Positions 43,396-52,831 are shown, counted from the first letter of the stretch. The stretch: DNA of 64,000 nucleotides from Lysobacter enzymogenes (GCF_017355525.1 NZ_CP067395.1:3875001-3939000), one strand, 5' to 3'. The notes: a model not told the origin generated them from the sequence alone. A program made the numbers and translations.

Positions 43396-44961
43396 ATGTC
43401 CGTTTCCGCCTCTCCGGCCGAGCCCGCCTCCGGCCGCCACGACCGTTTCTGGATCCTCGGCGCCATCTGCCTGGCCGGGCTGGTGCTGCCGCTGAGCTTC
43501 ACCGCGCCGCCGGTGGCGATCCCGGCCATCGCCGCCGAGCTCGGCGGCAGCCCGGTGGCGCTGAACTGGATGACCAACGCCTTCATGCTCGCCTTCGGCA
43601 GCTGTTTGATGGCCGCCGGCACGCTCGCCGACACCTACGGCCGCAAGCGCGTGTTCGCCACCGGCATCGTCGCGTTCGCGCTGGTCTCGCTGCTGCTGGC
43701 GCTGGCGCCGAGCCTGGCCGCGCTGAACGGCCTGCGCGTGCTGCAAGGCGTCGCCGCGGCGCTGGCGCTGGCCGGCGGCAATGCCGCGCTGTCGCAGGAA
43801 TTCCACGGCCCGGCGCGGATCCGCGCCTTCAGCCTGCTCGGCACCGCATTCGGCCTCGGCCTCGCGTTCGGGCCGAGCCTGGCCGGCTGGCTGGTGCAGA
43901 CCCAGGGCTGGCGTTCGGTGTTCCTGTCGAGCCTGGCGATCGCGGTGCTGGCGACCTTGTTCGGGGTGCCGCGCATGCGCGAATCGCGCGATCCCGATGC
44001 CGGCGGCCTGGACTGGCGCGGCAGCCTGAGTTCGACCGCGATGCTGGCTTCGCTGACCATCGGCGTGCTCGAAGCGCCAGAGCGCGGCTGGGGCGATCCG
44101 TGGGTGCTCGGCGCGCTGATCGGTTCGGCGTTGCTGCTGGTCTGGTTCGTGCGCATCGAAACGCGCGCGGCGCGGCCGATGCTGGACCTGAGCCTGCTGC
44201 GCTATCCGCGCTTCGTCGGCGCGCAGTTGCTGCCGATCGGCACCGGGCTGTGTTACCTGGCCCTGATCGTGCTGCTGCCGGTGCGGCTGATCGGCATCCA
44301 CGGGCTCGGCACGCTCGACGCCGGGCTGATGATGATCGCGCTGTCGGCGCCGATGCTGGTGGTGCCGATGGTGGCGGCGGTGCTGAACCACCGCGTCGCC
44401 GCCTCGACCCTGTGCGCGGCCGGCCTGTTGCTGGCCGCGGCCGGCCTGGCGTGGCTGGGCTGGGCCGCCGGGCGCGGCGAGGTCGCCGGGCTGATCGCGC
44501 CGATGCTGTTGATCGGCACCGGCTCGGCGATTCCGTGGGGCCTGATGGACGGTCTGGCGATCAGCGTAGTGCCGAAGGAACGCGCCGGCATGGCCGCCGG
44601 CGTGTTCGGCGCCAGCCGCGTGTCCGGCGAAGGCATCGCCCTGGCGGTGGTCGCCGCGGCCCTGGCCGGCCTGTTGCAGTGGCGGCTCGGCCACGCCGGC
44701 GCCGCCGCCGGCGAGGCCCTGAACCAGGCCGCGCAACGGCTGGCCACCGGCGACGCCGCGCGCGCGCAGGCGCTGCTGCCGCAGTTCGCGCCGGCGGCGT
44801 TGCGCGCGGCGTACGACGGCGCGTTCGCGTGGCTGATGTATGCGCTGGCCGGCGCGACCGCGGTGGTGGCGTGGGTGGTGTATGCGCTGCTCGGGCCCGC
44901 AGCGGAGCCGGCGCCGGCCGACGCGGCGGGCGCGGCCTTGTGCGAGGACGCGGCGGGCTGA
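43396..44961 (+). CDS. MFS transporter, DHA2 (14-span) family
   Basis: A 521-residue inner-membrane protein with about 14 membrane segments. Motif A-like GTLADTYGRKRVF lies between spans 2 and 3 and an LNGLRVLQGVAAALA motif B region follows; the NWMTNAFMLAFGSCLMAAG span is typical of DHA2 multidrug exporters driven by the proton gradient. The final span pair follows a long loop near 470. ATG 43396 is chosen because the conserved part begins at residue 15; an upstream ATG at 43300 would read through the LysR operator. Probably regulated by the divergent LysR gene. Confidence 0.88.
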   Translation: MSVSASPAEPASGRHDRFWILGAICLAGLVLPLSFTAPPVAIPAIAAELGGSPVALNWMTNAFMLAFGSCLMAAGTLADTYGRKRVFATGIVAFALVSLLLALAPSLAALNGLRVLQGVAAALALAGGNAALSQEFHGPARIRAFSLLGTAFGLGLAFGPSLAGWLVQTQGWRSVFLSSLAIAVLATLFGVPRMRESRDPDAGGLDWRGSLSSTAMLASLTIGVLEAPERGWGDPWVLGALIGSALLLVWFVRIETRAARPMLDLSLLRYPRFVGAQLLPIGTGLCYLALIVLLPVRLIGIHGLGTLDAGLMMIALSAPMLVVPMVAAVLNHRVAASTLCAAGLLLAAAGLAWLGWAAGRGEVAGLIAPMLLIGTGSAIPWGLMDGLAISVVPKERAGMAAGVFGASRVSGEGIALAVVAAALAGLLQWRLGHAGAAAGEALNQAAQRLATGDAARAQALLPQFAPAALRAAYDGAFAWLMYALAGATAVVAWVVYALLGPAAEPAPADAAGAALCEDAAG

Positions 44962-44976
44962 GAGCGTTCGGGCGCA

Positions 44977-44998
44977 GAAGGGCCTTCGGGCCCGACGC
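44977..44998 (+). repeat. GGGCCTTCGGGCCC-family repeat unit
   Basis: A single unit with a self-complementary GGGCCTTCGGGCCC core, 16 bases after the MFS stop codon, of the same family as 693-766. It may terminate the MFS transcript, though no T-run follows. Confidence 0.6.
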
Positions 44999-45051
44999 TG
45001 CGCGCCCGCACCGTCAGTTGTGGATAACGCCGTGCGGCCGATCCGCGTCGG

Positions 45052-46155
45052 TCAGAACAGCTCCATCTGCGGCGTCGGCTTGCGCGGCGCGACGAACCGG
45101 CTCGTATCCAGCGCCGGCAAGCGGTCGAAGCCCAGCCGTCGCCAGCTCTTGCGGAAGCGCTGCTCGATCAGCTGCGCGAACGGCCCTTCGCCGCGCATGC
45201 GATGGCCGAAACGGCTGTCGTAATCCTTGCCGCCGCTCATCTGCTGGATCAGGCTCATCACGTGCGCGGCGCGGTCGGGGTAGTGCAGTTGCAGCCAGTC
45301 GCGCCAGACCTGCTTGAGCTCGTGCGGCAGCCGCAGCAGCACGTAACCGGCCGCGCGCGCGCCGGCCTCGTGCGCGGCGTCGAGGATGCGCTCGATCTCG
45401 CCGTCGTTGATCATCGGAATCACCGGCGCCACCATGACCCCGACCGGCACCCCGGCCTGGGCCAGCGTGCGCATCGCCTTGAGCCGCGAATGCGGCGCCG
45501 AGGCGCGCGGCTCCATCCGCGCGGACAGCTGGTTGTCGAGCGTGGTCACCGAGAAGTACACCGACACCAGCCCGCGCTGCGCCATCGACGCCAGCACGTC
45601 GACGTCGCGCACGATCGAGGCGTTCTTGGTGATCAGGCTGAAAGGGTGCGAACACGCGTCGAGCACGTCGATGACCCCGCGGGTGATGCGGTAGCGGCGC
45701 TCGATCGGCTGGTAGGAATCGGTGTTGATGCCCAGCGCGATCGGCGCGCAGCGGTAGCCCGGGCGCGCCAGCTCGTTCTGCAGGCGCTCGGCGGCGTTGG
45801 TCTTGGCGAACAAGCGGGTTTCGAAATCCAGCCCCGGCGACAGTTCCAGGTAGGCGTGGGACGGACGCGCGAAGCAGTAGACGCAGCCGTGCTCGCAGCC
45901 CCGATAGGGATTGATCGACTGGCCGAAGGCGATGTCGGGCGAATCGTTGCGGCTGATGATGCTGCGCGCGGTTTCCTCGCTGACCACGGTGTCCGGGCGC
46001 GAGGCGAGCTCGGCGTCCTCGTAGACCGAGCCCCAGCCGTCGTCCTCGCCATGGGCGGTGCGCACGGCGAAGCGGCCTTCGACATAGCTGGCCGCGCCGC
46101 GGCCCTTGATCGCCGCCGGCTGCATCGAGATCTGGGTTTTGCGCGCCGAATCCAT
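45052..46155 (-). CDS. PA0069-family radical SAM protein
   Basis: A 367-residue cytoplasmic iron-sulfur protein. The cluster-binding motif CX3CX2C is at Cys87, Cys91 and Cys94 in RGCEHGCVYCFARP; further motifs (GINTDSYQPIERRYRITR, then LITKNASIVRDVDVL and APVIPMINDGEIE) are those of the SplB-related PA0069 family. The reaction is not known; spore-photoproduct-lyase-like DNA repair has been suggested for relatives. ATG 46155 is chosen over an upstream in-frame ATG with an Arg-rich lead. DnaA-box-like 9-mers flank the gene on both sides. Confidence 0.9.
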   Translation of the reverse strand: MDSARKTQISMQPAAIKGRGAASYVEGRFAVRTAHGEDDGWGSVYEDAELASRPDTVVSEETARSIISRNDSPDIAFGQSINPYRGCEHGCVYCFARPSHAYLELSPGLDFETRLFAKTNAAERLQNELARPGYRCAPIALGINTDSYQPIERRYRITRGVIDVLDACSHPFSLITKNASIVRDVDVLASMAQRGLVSVYFSVTTLDNQLSARMEPRASAPHSRLKAMRTLAQAGVPVGVMVAPVIPMINDGEIERILDAAHEAGARAAGYVLLRLPHELKQVWRDWLQLHYPDRAAHVMSLIQQMSGGKDYDSRFGHRMRGEGPFAQLIEQRFRKSWRRLGFDRLPALDTSRFVAPRKPTPQMELF

Positions 46156-46209
46156 GCGCCCCAGCCTAAGCCCGCGGCGTCGCAACAGACGCGACGCTAG
46201 AACGCGGGC

Positions 46210-46373
46210 TGTGGATAAGACCGGCTACCCGGGCTGTGGACAACCGCTCAGGCAGATGAACGAGCGCGGGCTTATCGACAGCACTTATCCCCAACCCGCC
46301 CCGTTCAGGGAAACCCGCGCGCTGGTTCGCTTTGCGCGGGTTTACCCACATCGCTGACCACGAGTTATCCCCA
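46210..46373. other. Satellite cluster of DnaA-box-like 9-mers
   Basis: Exact TGTGGATAA at 46210 and TGTGGACAA at 46235, with near matches TTATCGACA 46272, TTATCCCCA 46285, TTACCCACA 46342 and TTATCCCCA 46365, all within 164 bases of the gap upstream of the radical SAM gene. Single exact boxes also occur at 45019-45027, 47422-47430 and 49661-49669. DnaA binding is inferred from the consensus TTWTNCACA. Confidence 0.6.
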
Positions 46374-46430
46374 AGCTTCTCCAGCGTTCCATTTTGCGCA
46401 GTTTGCCGCCCCAACGCGGCCCCCAAACCT

Positions 46431-46521
46431 TTGCAGGAGCGACGCGAGTCGCGACCGCGAAACCCGACCGACGGCGCAAGCCCGGAGCCCCACAGTCGCG
46501 GCTCGTGCCGCCCTTACACAG
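46431..46521. repeat. REP pair, one degenerate
   Basis: A good plus-sense copy (46431-46459) faces a decayed minus-sense copy (46491-46521, CCGCCCTTACA in place of CCGCTCCTACA). They lie between the DnaA-box-like cluster and the end of the SIMPL gene. Confidence 0.7.
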
Positions 46522-46538
46522 GACCGCAGCCGCGCCGC

Positions 46539-47312
46539 TCACTCGATCGCAAAACTCGCCGACACCGTCGCATTGACGCTGATCTGACCGACCGCCAGCG
46601 TCGCGCCATCGTCCTCGCCGCCCTCGTCGCCGGCTTGCTGGACCACGTTCTGCATCATCTGCCCGCCGCCGGCGCCGCCCCAGCCGCCGCCGCGCCACCA
46701 GCCTCCGGAATACGACTCCGAGACGCTGTAGACCGCGCCGCGCCGCACGCCGAGTTCGTGCGCCAGCGCGTCGGCCTTGTCCTGGGCCGCGCGGATCGCC
46801 AGCGCGCGCGCGGCGTCGCGGTGCTTGCGCAGCTGCGAGGTGCGGAACTCGATCCCGTGCACGTGCTGCGCGCCGTTGGCCAGCAGCCCGGCCAGCACGC
46901 TCTCGTAGGCGCCGATCCGGGTCAGGCGCACGCCGATGCTCTTGCGCGCGACGTAGAACTCCGGCGTCAGCCGCGCCACGACCTTGGTGCTGTTGTCGTA
47001 CGGATAACGCGGCTCGATGTTGACGTAATCGGTCTGCACGTCCTTGTCCGGCACGCCGCTGGCGCGCAGGAACGCCAGCGCCTTGGCCACGTCGGCGTCG
47101 TTGAGGCGCTTGGCCTCGGCCAGCGCGATCGCGCGCGACTCCACCCCGACGCTGATCAGGACCTCGTCGGGCGGCACCTTGATTTCGGCCGAACCCGACA
47201 CGTTGAGACTGCGCCGCTCGGGCGCCGGCAGTTCGGAAAAGCGCGGCACGGCCGCGGACGGCGCGGCGATCAGGATCGCGGACAGCAACAGCCACCAGGC
47301 GGGACGCGGCAT
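46539..47312 (-). CDS. SIMPL-domain (DUF541) periplasmic protein
   Basis: A 257-residue exported protein: signal peptide ending near AVP (residue 23), then the SIMPL domain with RSLNVSGSAEIKVPPDEVLI and DVQTDYVNIEPRYPYDNS, and RAAQDKADALAHELG in the C-terminal helix. A Gly/Trp-rich insertion (GGWWRGGGWGGAGGG) precedes the last strands. SIMPL proteins form oligomeric rings in the envelope and are linked to stress resistance; the exact function is unknown. It appears to be monocistronic. Confidence 0.9.
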   Translation of the reverse strand: MPRPAWWLLLSAILIAAPSAAVPRFSELPAPERRSLNVSGSAEIKVPPDEVLISVGVESRAIALAEAKRLNDADVAKALAFLRASGVPDKDVQTDYVNIEPRYPYDNSTKVVARLTPEFYVARKSIGVRLTRIGAYESVLAGLLANGAQHVHGIEFRTSQLRKHRDAARALAIRAAQDKADALAHELGVRRGAVYSVSESYSGGWWRGGGWGGAGGGQMMQNVVQQAGDEGGEDDGATLAVGQISVNATVSASFAIE

Positions 47313-47572
47313 GGGACTTCCTCCTTGAGATGGGAACCGGTGAGATCCACCAACGCGCGCCGGCTGCGGCCGGGGTTAGCGCGGCGATCGGCGGCGAAGC
47401 GGCAAGCATCGCGGCGCCTGTTGTGGATAACCTGCCATCCCCGACGCGGCCGCGCGCGAACCCCGCGCGTGCCGCACGCAGCGACCGCACGCACACTTTG
47501 CGCCGCAACCCGCGCGGGCTAGCCTAGCGCGGCGCCGGCCGCGGCCGCGCCACCTTCCGATGGAGCTTCGCC

Positions 47573-49009
47573 GTGCCCGAATCGCTGACCGCGCTGTGGC
47601 AAGACCTGGTCCGCATCCCTCACCTGGGCCTGTACCTGACCGCCGGCTGGGCGGTGTACCTGTTCTGGCTGGGCACCTGGATCGTCCTGCAAAAACGCGA
47701 GCCGGTGGCGACCCTGAGCTGGTTGTTCAGCCTCGCCCTGCTGCCCTACATCGGCTTCCTGATCTATTTCTTCTTCGGCCCGCAGCGCATCCACCGCCAG
47801 CGCCTGCGCCGGGTGCGCGCGCGCGCCGCGCTGCCGGCGCCGCCGCCCGGGCTGACCCCGTCGCCGGAAGCGATCGAACTGGCGCGCCTGGGCCAGGCCA
47901 CCACCGGCCTGCCGCCGACCACCGCGACCGACGCGCGCCTGCTGATCGACGGCGGCGCCAAGTACGAATCGCTGCTGGCCGACATCGCCCAGGCGCGCGA
48001 GCACATCCACCTGGAGTACTACATCTACCAGCCCGACGGCATCGGCACCGCGCTGCGCGACGCGCTGGTCGAACGCGCGCGCGCCGGGGTCAAGGTGCGC
48101 CTGCTGCTCGACGCGGTCGGTTCCGGCAGCACCTCCAAGCGCTTCCTGCAGCCGCTGCTCGACGCCGGCGGCGAAGCGGCGTGGTTCCATCCGATGAAGC
48201 TGCGCTGGTTGTGGCACCGGCCGTGGCTGAACCTGCGCACCCACCGCAAGATCGTCGTCGTCGACGGCCGCATCGGCTACACCGGCGGCATCAACATCAC
48301 CGACGAGGAGGACGAGCGCGCGCGCAAGGACGCCTACCGCGACCTGCACCTGCGCCTGGAAGGCGATGTGGTGCGCGAGCTCGAACTGGTCTTCATCGAG
48401 GACTGGTGCTACGCCACCGGCCAGCCGCCGCTGAAGCAGCTGCATCTGGCGCCGCAGCCGGGCACGATCGCCGCGCAGGTGGTCAGCTCGGGGCCGGACT
48501 CGAACTGGGAAGCGATCCACCGCATCCACGTCGGCGCGATCCACGCCGCGCGCACGCGGGTGTGGCTGGTGACGCCGTACTTCGTCCCCGGCGAAGCCGC
48601 GCGCATGGCCCTGACCTCGGCCGCGCTCGGCGGCCTGGACGTGCGCCTGCTGGTGCCCAAGCTCAGCGACAGCCGGCTGGTGACGTATGCGGCGCGCTCC
48701 TACTTCGACGAACTGCTCGAGGCCGGGGTCAAGATCCACGAGTACGGCCCGCGCATGCTGCATACCAAGGCGCTGCTGTGCGACGACGAAAGCGTCGTCA
48801 TCGGTTCGGCCAACTTCGACCACCGCAGCTTCCGGCTCAACTTCGAGATTTCGGTGATGTTCTACAACGCCGACCTCGGCGGCCGGCTGGCGGCGCTGAT
48901 CGAGCAGGAATGCTCGCGCGCGCCGCGGGTGCGCAACGACCGCAACCGTTCGCTGTGGCGGGTGCGGCTGCCGGAGGCGCTGGCGCGGTTGGTGTCGCCG
49001 TTGTTGTAG
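47573..49009 (+). CDS. cls: Cardiolipin synthase (phospholipase D family)
   Basis: A 478-residue inner-membrane enzyme joining two phosphatidylglycerols into cardiolipin and glycerol. Two N-terminal spans (residues 20-70) are followed by two PLD domains, each with an HKD motif: His224-Lys226-Asp231 in HRKIVVVDGRIGYTGG and HTKALLCDDESVVIGSANFD near residue 398. The start is GTG 47573 (MPESLTALWQ); no nearer ATG retains the spans. Complete and typical in length. Confidence 0.93.
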   Translation: MPESLTALWQDLVRIPHLGLYLTAGWAVYLFWLGTWIVLQKREPVATLSWLFSLALLPYIGFLIYFFFGPQRIHRQRLRRVRARAALPAPPPGLTPSPEAIELARLGQATTGLPPTTATDARLLIDGGAKYESLLADIAQAREHIHLEYYIYQPDGIGTALRDALVERARAGVKVRLLLDAVGSGSTSKRFLQPLLDAGGEAAWFHPMKLRWLWHRPWLNLRTHRKIVVVDGRIGYTGGINITDEEDERARKDAYRDLHLRLEGDVVRELELVFIEDWCYATGQPPLKQLHLAPQPGTIAAQVVSSGPDSNWEAIHRIHVGAIHAARTRVWLVTPYFVPGEAARMALTSAALGGLDVRLLVPKLSDSRLVTYAARSYFDELLEAGVKIHEYGPRMLHTKALLCDDESVVIGSANFDHRSFRLNFEISVMFYNADLGGRLAALIEQECSRAPRVRNDRNRSLWRVRLPEALARLVSPLL

Positions 49010-49048
49010 GCGCGGCAGGGCGTCGGGCTGGCGCCGGACGGCGCAGGT

Positions 49049-49136
49049 CGCGGTCGCGGCTTGCGCCGCTCCTACAGTCGGATTTCCAGCGATGTCGCGC
49101 CTGCTCCCTGTAGGAGCGGCGCAAGCCGCGACCACG
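49049..49136. repeat. REP pair after cardiolipin synthase
   Basis: Facing copies 49049-49077 (minus) and 49108-49136 (plus) of the CTTGCGCC/GGCGCAAG variant begin 39 bases after the cls stop. The rest of 49010-49358 shows a TACACT -10-like hexamer at 49266-49271 that may serve the next small gene. Confidence 0.78.
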
Positions 49137-49358
49137 TCCCCCCGGCCTCGCGCCGAACCCCTCCCGCCAGCGTATTCATCGCCCCGACGCCCGCCGACTC
49201 CGCCCCGATGTGCCGGCGGTCGCAGCCGCGCACCGCTGCGGCTGTAGCCTGCCGCGGTCGCACGCTACACTCGACCCGGGCCCGTCCGAGGCCCCCGGCC
49301 GGCCGATCGCGACCGGCCCGGACAGGGGACCGCCGATTTCGTCAGGGAGCACGCCGCA

Positions 49359-49625
49359 ATGCCTTGGGTTTATCTGCTGCTGGCCGCCGCCGCCTTCGGG
49401 CTGGCGCTGAAGACCACCTCGCCGCCGCTGATGGCGGTCGGCCTGCTGGCCGCGCTCGGGCTGTTGATCGCCGGGGTCATGGGCCTGCTGGCGCGGCGCC
49501 TGGACAACAGCAGCCGCGACGTGTCGTCGATGATCGATCCGGCCGAACTGCGCCGCCTGCGCGAGCAGGCCGAAGCGCGCAAGCTCGCCGCCGCGGCCAG
49601 CCAGTCGGAACCGCCGCAGCGCTGA
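49359..49625 (+). CDS. Small two-span membrane protein
   Basis: An 88-residue protein with hydrophobic segments at residues 3-18 and 24-46 (LMAVGLLAALGLLIAGVMGL), followed by a charged, helical C-terminal tail (SSMIDPAELRRLREQAEARK). AGGGAG lies ten bases before ATG 49359. No family is recognised; the two-span plus helix layout is common in small envelope proteins. It precedes pdxJ by 110 bases. Confidence 0.75.
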   Translation: MPWVYLLLAAAAFGLALKTTSPPLMAVGLLAALGLLIAGVMGLLARRLDNSSRDVSSMIDPAELRRLREQAEARKLAAAASQSEPPQR

Positions 49626-49734
49626 GTCCGCCGGATCCGGGCCGCCGGCCCGGCCGACGCTTGTCCACAGGCCGCATCCGCGGCGGCCAGATTGCGCACT
49701 CGCCGCCGGCTGCGGCGCACGCTAGGCTTTGGCC

Positions 49735-50490
49735 ATGACCGTCCTCAGCGTCAACGTCAACAAGATCGCGGTACTGCGCAATTCGCGCGGCGGGTCCGAG
49801 CCGGACGTGGTGCGCGCCGCGCGCGCCTGCCTCGACGCCGGCGCCCACGGCATCACCGTGCATCCGCGCCCCGACGCGCGCCACATCCGCGACTACGACG
49901 TGCTCGCGCTGGCCGAACTCGCGCACGCGCGCGGCGTCGAGTTCAACATCGAAGGCAATCCGTTCGCGCCGCCGCGCGCCGGCTACCCGGGCCTGCTCGA
50001 ACTGTGCCGCCAGGCGCGTCCGGCGCAGGCGACGCTGGTGCCCGACGGCGACGACCAGCTCACTTCCGACCACGGCTTCGACTTCGAACGCGACGCCGCC
50101 GCGCTGCGCCCGCGCATCGCCGAACTGGGCGAACTCGGCTGCCGCGTCAGCGTGTTCGCCGACGCCGACCGCGACGGCATCGAACGCGCCGCCGAACTCG
50201 GCGCGCAACGCGTCGAGTTGTACACAGGCCCGTTCGCCGAAGCCTTCGCCGCCGGCGACGCCGGCGCGGCGCTGGCCGAGTTCGCCGCCGCCGCGCGCCG
50301 CGCCCAGGCCGCCGGCCTGGGCGTCAACGCCGGGCACGACCTCAGCCAGGCCAACCTCGGCGCGTTCCTGCGCGCGGTGCCGAACGTGCTGGAAGTGTCG
50401 ATCGGCCACGCGCTGATCAGCGAGGCCTTGTACGACGGCCTCGATGCGACGGTCCGCGGGTATCTCGCGGCGATGGCCGGCGCTCGCTGA
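49735..50490 (+). CDS. pdxJ: Pyridoxine 5'-phosphate synthase
   Basis: A 251-residue cytosolic TIM-barrel enzyme that condenses 1-deoxyxylulose 5-phosphate with 3-amino-2-oxopropyl phosphate, the last step of de novo vitamin B6 synthesis. Motifs are intact: [17 protein letters not shown] at the start, [22 protein letters not shown], and [12 protein letters not shown] and [15 protein letters not shown] at the phosphate-binding end. ATG 49735 is chosen; a TTG two codons earlier is not needed. It is the gene left of the DnaA-box array, as expected from Xanthomonadaceae order (pdxJ next to exbD). Confidence 0.95.
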   Translation: MTVLSVNVNKIAVLRNSRGGSEPDVVRAARACLDAGAHGITVHPRPDARHIRDYDVLALAELAHARGVEFNIEGNPFAPPRAGYPGLLELCRQARPAQATLVPDGDDQLTSDHGFDFERDAAALRPRIAELGELGCRVSVFADADRDGIERAAELGAQRVELYTGPFAEAFAAGDAGAALAEFAAAARRAQAAGLGVNAGHDLSQANLGAFLRAVPNVLEVSIGHALISEALYDGLDATVRGYLAAMAGAR

Positions 50491-52423
50491 AACGCTTCGG
50501 CGGCGGCTGGATCGATCGGCCGCCGACGCGAGTCGGCTCGCATCCCGCAACTTATCCACCGCGCAGCGCTGCGTAGTTGGCGATGCGTTTTCGATTCGTA
50601 CCTGCGCGTGGATGCCGCCACGCTGTGGGTAAGTCCGCGTTCGGCGACGCGCAGCGTCGCGCTCACGAACGCTTCTGTGGACAAGTCGTTTCCGCGAAGG
50701 CGTCTGTGGATAGATGATGCCGCGCAGTCGGCGACGCACCCCGTCGACGACTGCGACAAGAACGACTTGTGGACAAGACTGCGCGGCATATTCGCAGAGT
50801 GCTGCGCATCAAGCGTTTCAACGGCGTCGCCCTGCAGTGTGCGAGCTGTGGACAAGCGCGCGGCCAGGACTCGATCGTCGGTGGTTCGCGGTTGCGCGTC
50901 TTGCGGCAGCGACAGACTGCATTCGACTGATCGCAGCGGCTTGTGGACAAGTATCGATAGCGCTTCCGGTGTACACCAGCGCGCGGCTTGCTTCGTCGTT
51001 CTATCCGCCGATGATCTGCACGGTCGTTGCGTCTGCTTCGATGCTGCCGGCATGCCGGCTGTGGACAAGTTCGAAGTACGCCGTGCGCGCGGTCTCGCGT
51101 GCGATCGCGGCGACTCGACCGGCATGGATCGCGCGGTCTGCGGATGATCGGCGCCACTGCCGCATCGATTCCGATCGCCTCGCGATGCGGCCTGTGGACA
51201 AGCTCGAGTCGCGCAGCATGCATGCCGCGCCGCGCGCGATCTCGGCCGTTCCATCAGCATCGACCACAGTTTTTTCGCCCTGCCTTCTTTGGATAATCCG
51301 CGTCGTCATCGCATCGGCGCCAAGGCCGCCGCGATGCGGCCAGGCAAGCGACTGTCGCTTGCAAGGCTGTGGACAAGTGCGCGGCGCGACGCACCGCGCA
51401 ACGAGAGCCGTCTCCATCGCCGTCACGACAGACTCGGACAAGTGTCCGCTGAGACTGCGATGAACCGCTCAGCGCAACGCCAGTAGCGACGCTGCGCCAG
51501 CGCACATGCGGCCCGGCCGGCTTGTGGACAAGTCTTGTCATAAGTGCTCGCGCGTACCGAGCGAAACCCGCGTTTTCCAGGCCTTTTTTGCGGGTCCGCA
51601 GCGATTGCGGATGCGGTGTGGACAACTGTTCGGACAGTTCACAAATCCGCCCCAGGCGAGATCGGCATGGCCCCGTGTTGCCTGCGACGGTAGCGAGCCA
51701 TCGATTGCGGACAATGCGCAGGCGCATCGTTTCGCCACACAGGGTCGAATGCATCGCACCCCCAGCCGTGGACGTCGGGCCGCCGAGCGCGGGTGTTCGT
51801 CGCAGCGACGTAGACAAGTCCACAGCGAGTCGCAGCGGTGCGCGCTTCCACGCGGTCCCGAAAATCGGGCGCAGCTCTGTGGACAATCAGATCTCGTAGC
51901 GGGCATCGAGCGTTGTCGCCGGGCCGTCGAAACGCATCGCTCTGGGGGTACGTCCATGCGCACAGGCTTGTGGGCAATTCGCACCGGTTGGTGGCGATCG
52001 AACGTTCCGCGCTGTACAGCACACCGCATCGCATCGCTCCGATATGCGACGCGGCGAGCCGACCTTCCGTTATCCACAACGCGGCGATGCCCGCTCGACG
52101 AAAAGTCCGATAGCGGTTATCCACATGCGTCCTCACGTTCGAAGCGGAGGCGCGAGGTACGCGCTTATCCACAGTCCGAATCACCCGCAGACCGCACCGA
52201 CGCTCTCCTCATCGCGCGGCTGTGGACAACATCCGCAGCGCTCACGCCGAGCCATTCGCGGATCGGCCGTGGCATCGCGTCGCATGCGCCCGGTACGAGC
52301 CCGCGACGCGGTCATGCCCGGCAGCAAAGCTTGTGGACAAGCCTCGCCGCACACGAAAACGGCCGCGTCTTCGGCGGCCGTCTCCGGTTCCACGTGGCGC
52401 CGCGCGTCGGGCGGCGAAGCGGT
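50491..52423. other. Gene-free DnaA-box array (candidate origin or DnaA-titration locus)
   Basis: Exact TGTGGACAA 9-mers start at 50676, 50768, 50847, 50942, 51060, 51193, 51368, 51523, 51617, 51878, 52221, 52332 and (just inside the flanking exbD) 52430. Exact TTATCCACA 9-mers start at 52070, 52117 and 52165. Near matches are TTATCCACC 50552, TGTGGGTAA 50624, TGTGGATAG 50705, TGCGGACAA 51706 and TGTGGGCAA 51969. Spacing is irregular (about 47-260 bases). By chance a given 9-mer is expected about 0.015 times here. Long open frames exist but lack start signals, domains and local codon usage. No strong AT-rich unwinding tract was seen; 51268-51300 and 51568-51595 are mildly T-rich. Confidence 0.8.
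52355..52381 (-). terminator. Rho-independent terminator of the third exbD gene
   Basis: ACGGCCGC (52359-52366) pairs perfectly with GCGGCCGT (52374-52381) around a seven-base loop; on the minus strand TTTTC follows. It lies 43 bases past the exbD stop, within the right edge of the DnaA-box array. Confidence 0.7.
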
Positions 52424-52831
52424 CTAGCGTGTGGACAAGTTGCGGATGCCGGCTTCGTCCGCGGCCGACAAGGCGTGAGCGAAGGCCTGGTAGTCGGCAT
52501 CGGCGTTCGCGCTCACCGTCAACACGGTGTCGGGACGGTCGGCGGCCAGCGCCGTCAGCGCCGCGGACAGCTGCGCGCGCGTCATCGGCCGGCCGTCGAG
52601 GACGAAGCTGCCGTCCTGGCGCACGTTCAATTCGGCCTTCGGGGCCTCCTTGACCGGATGCGGGTTGGGGGAGGGCAGGCTGAGCTTGAGCTGCCCGGTC
52701 AGCGCTGGCGCGGTCACCATGAAGATGATCAGCAACACCAGCATCACGTCGACCAGCGGGGTCACGTTGATCTCGGCGACGGTCTCGTTGCGGTACCGGC
52801 CTGACGAAGCGGAATACGCGGAAACGGCCAT
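52424..52831 (-). CDS. exbD: ExbD/TolR-family proton-channel subunit, third copy
   Basis: A 135-residue inner-membrane protein: short cytoplasmic tail, one span with the proton-path Asp in [20 protein letters not shown] (residues 20-39), then a periplasmic domain (SLPSPNPHPVKEAPKAELNV, then LTVSANADADYQAFAHALSA). It works with ExbB and TonB to energise outer-membrane receptors. It lies beyond the terminator at 53004, so it is probably expressed separately from the tonB-exbB-exbD-exbD unit. A DnaA-box 9-mer (52430-52438) is embedded in its last codons (LST). Confidence 0.92.
   Translation of the reverse strand: MAVSAYSASSGRYRNETVAEINVTPLVDVMLVLLIIFMVTAPALTGQLKLSLPSPNPHPVKEAPKAELNVRQDGSFVLDGRPMTRAQLSAALTALAADRPDTVLTVSANADADYQAFAHALSAADEAGIRNLSTR

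Noticed and set aside
52387..52402. GGTTCCACGTGGCGCC as a fifth parS site
   Set aside because: Two bases of the conserved right arm (AAC) are changed; without the full arm it is too weak to call, though its place in the DnaA-box array is curious.
50491..52423. CRISPR-like or tandem repeat array built on TGTGGACAAG
   Set aside because: The repeated unit is only 9-10 bases, spacing varies from about 47 to 260 bases and orientation changes; no cas genes are present. DnaA boxes explain it better.
51506..52804. Long plus-strand reading frame (432 codons) and several minus-strand ones across the DnaA-box region
   Set aside because: No ribosome site, no domain or fold pattern, codon use unlike neighbours, repeated VDK simply reflects GTGGACAAG, and the frame runs antisense into exbD.
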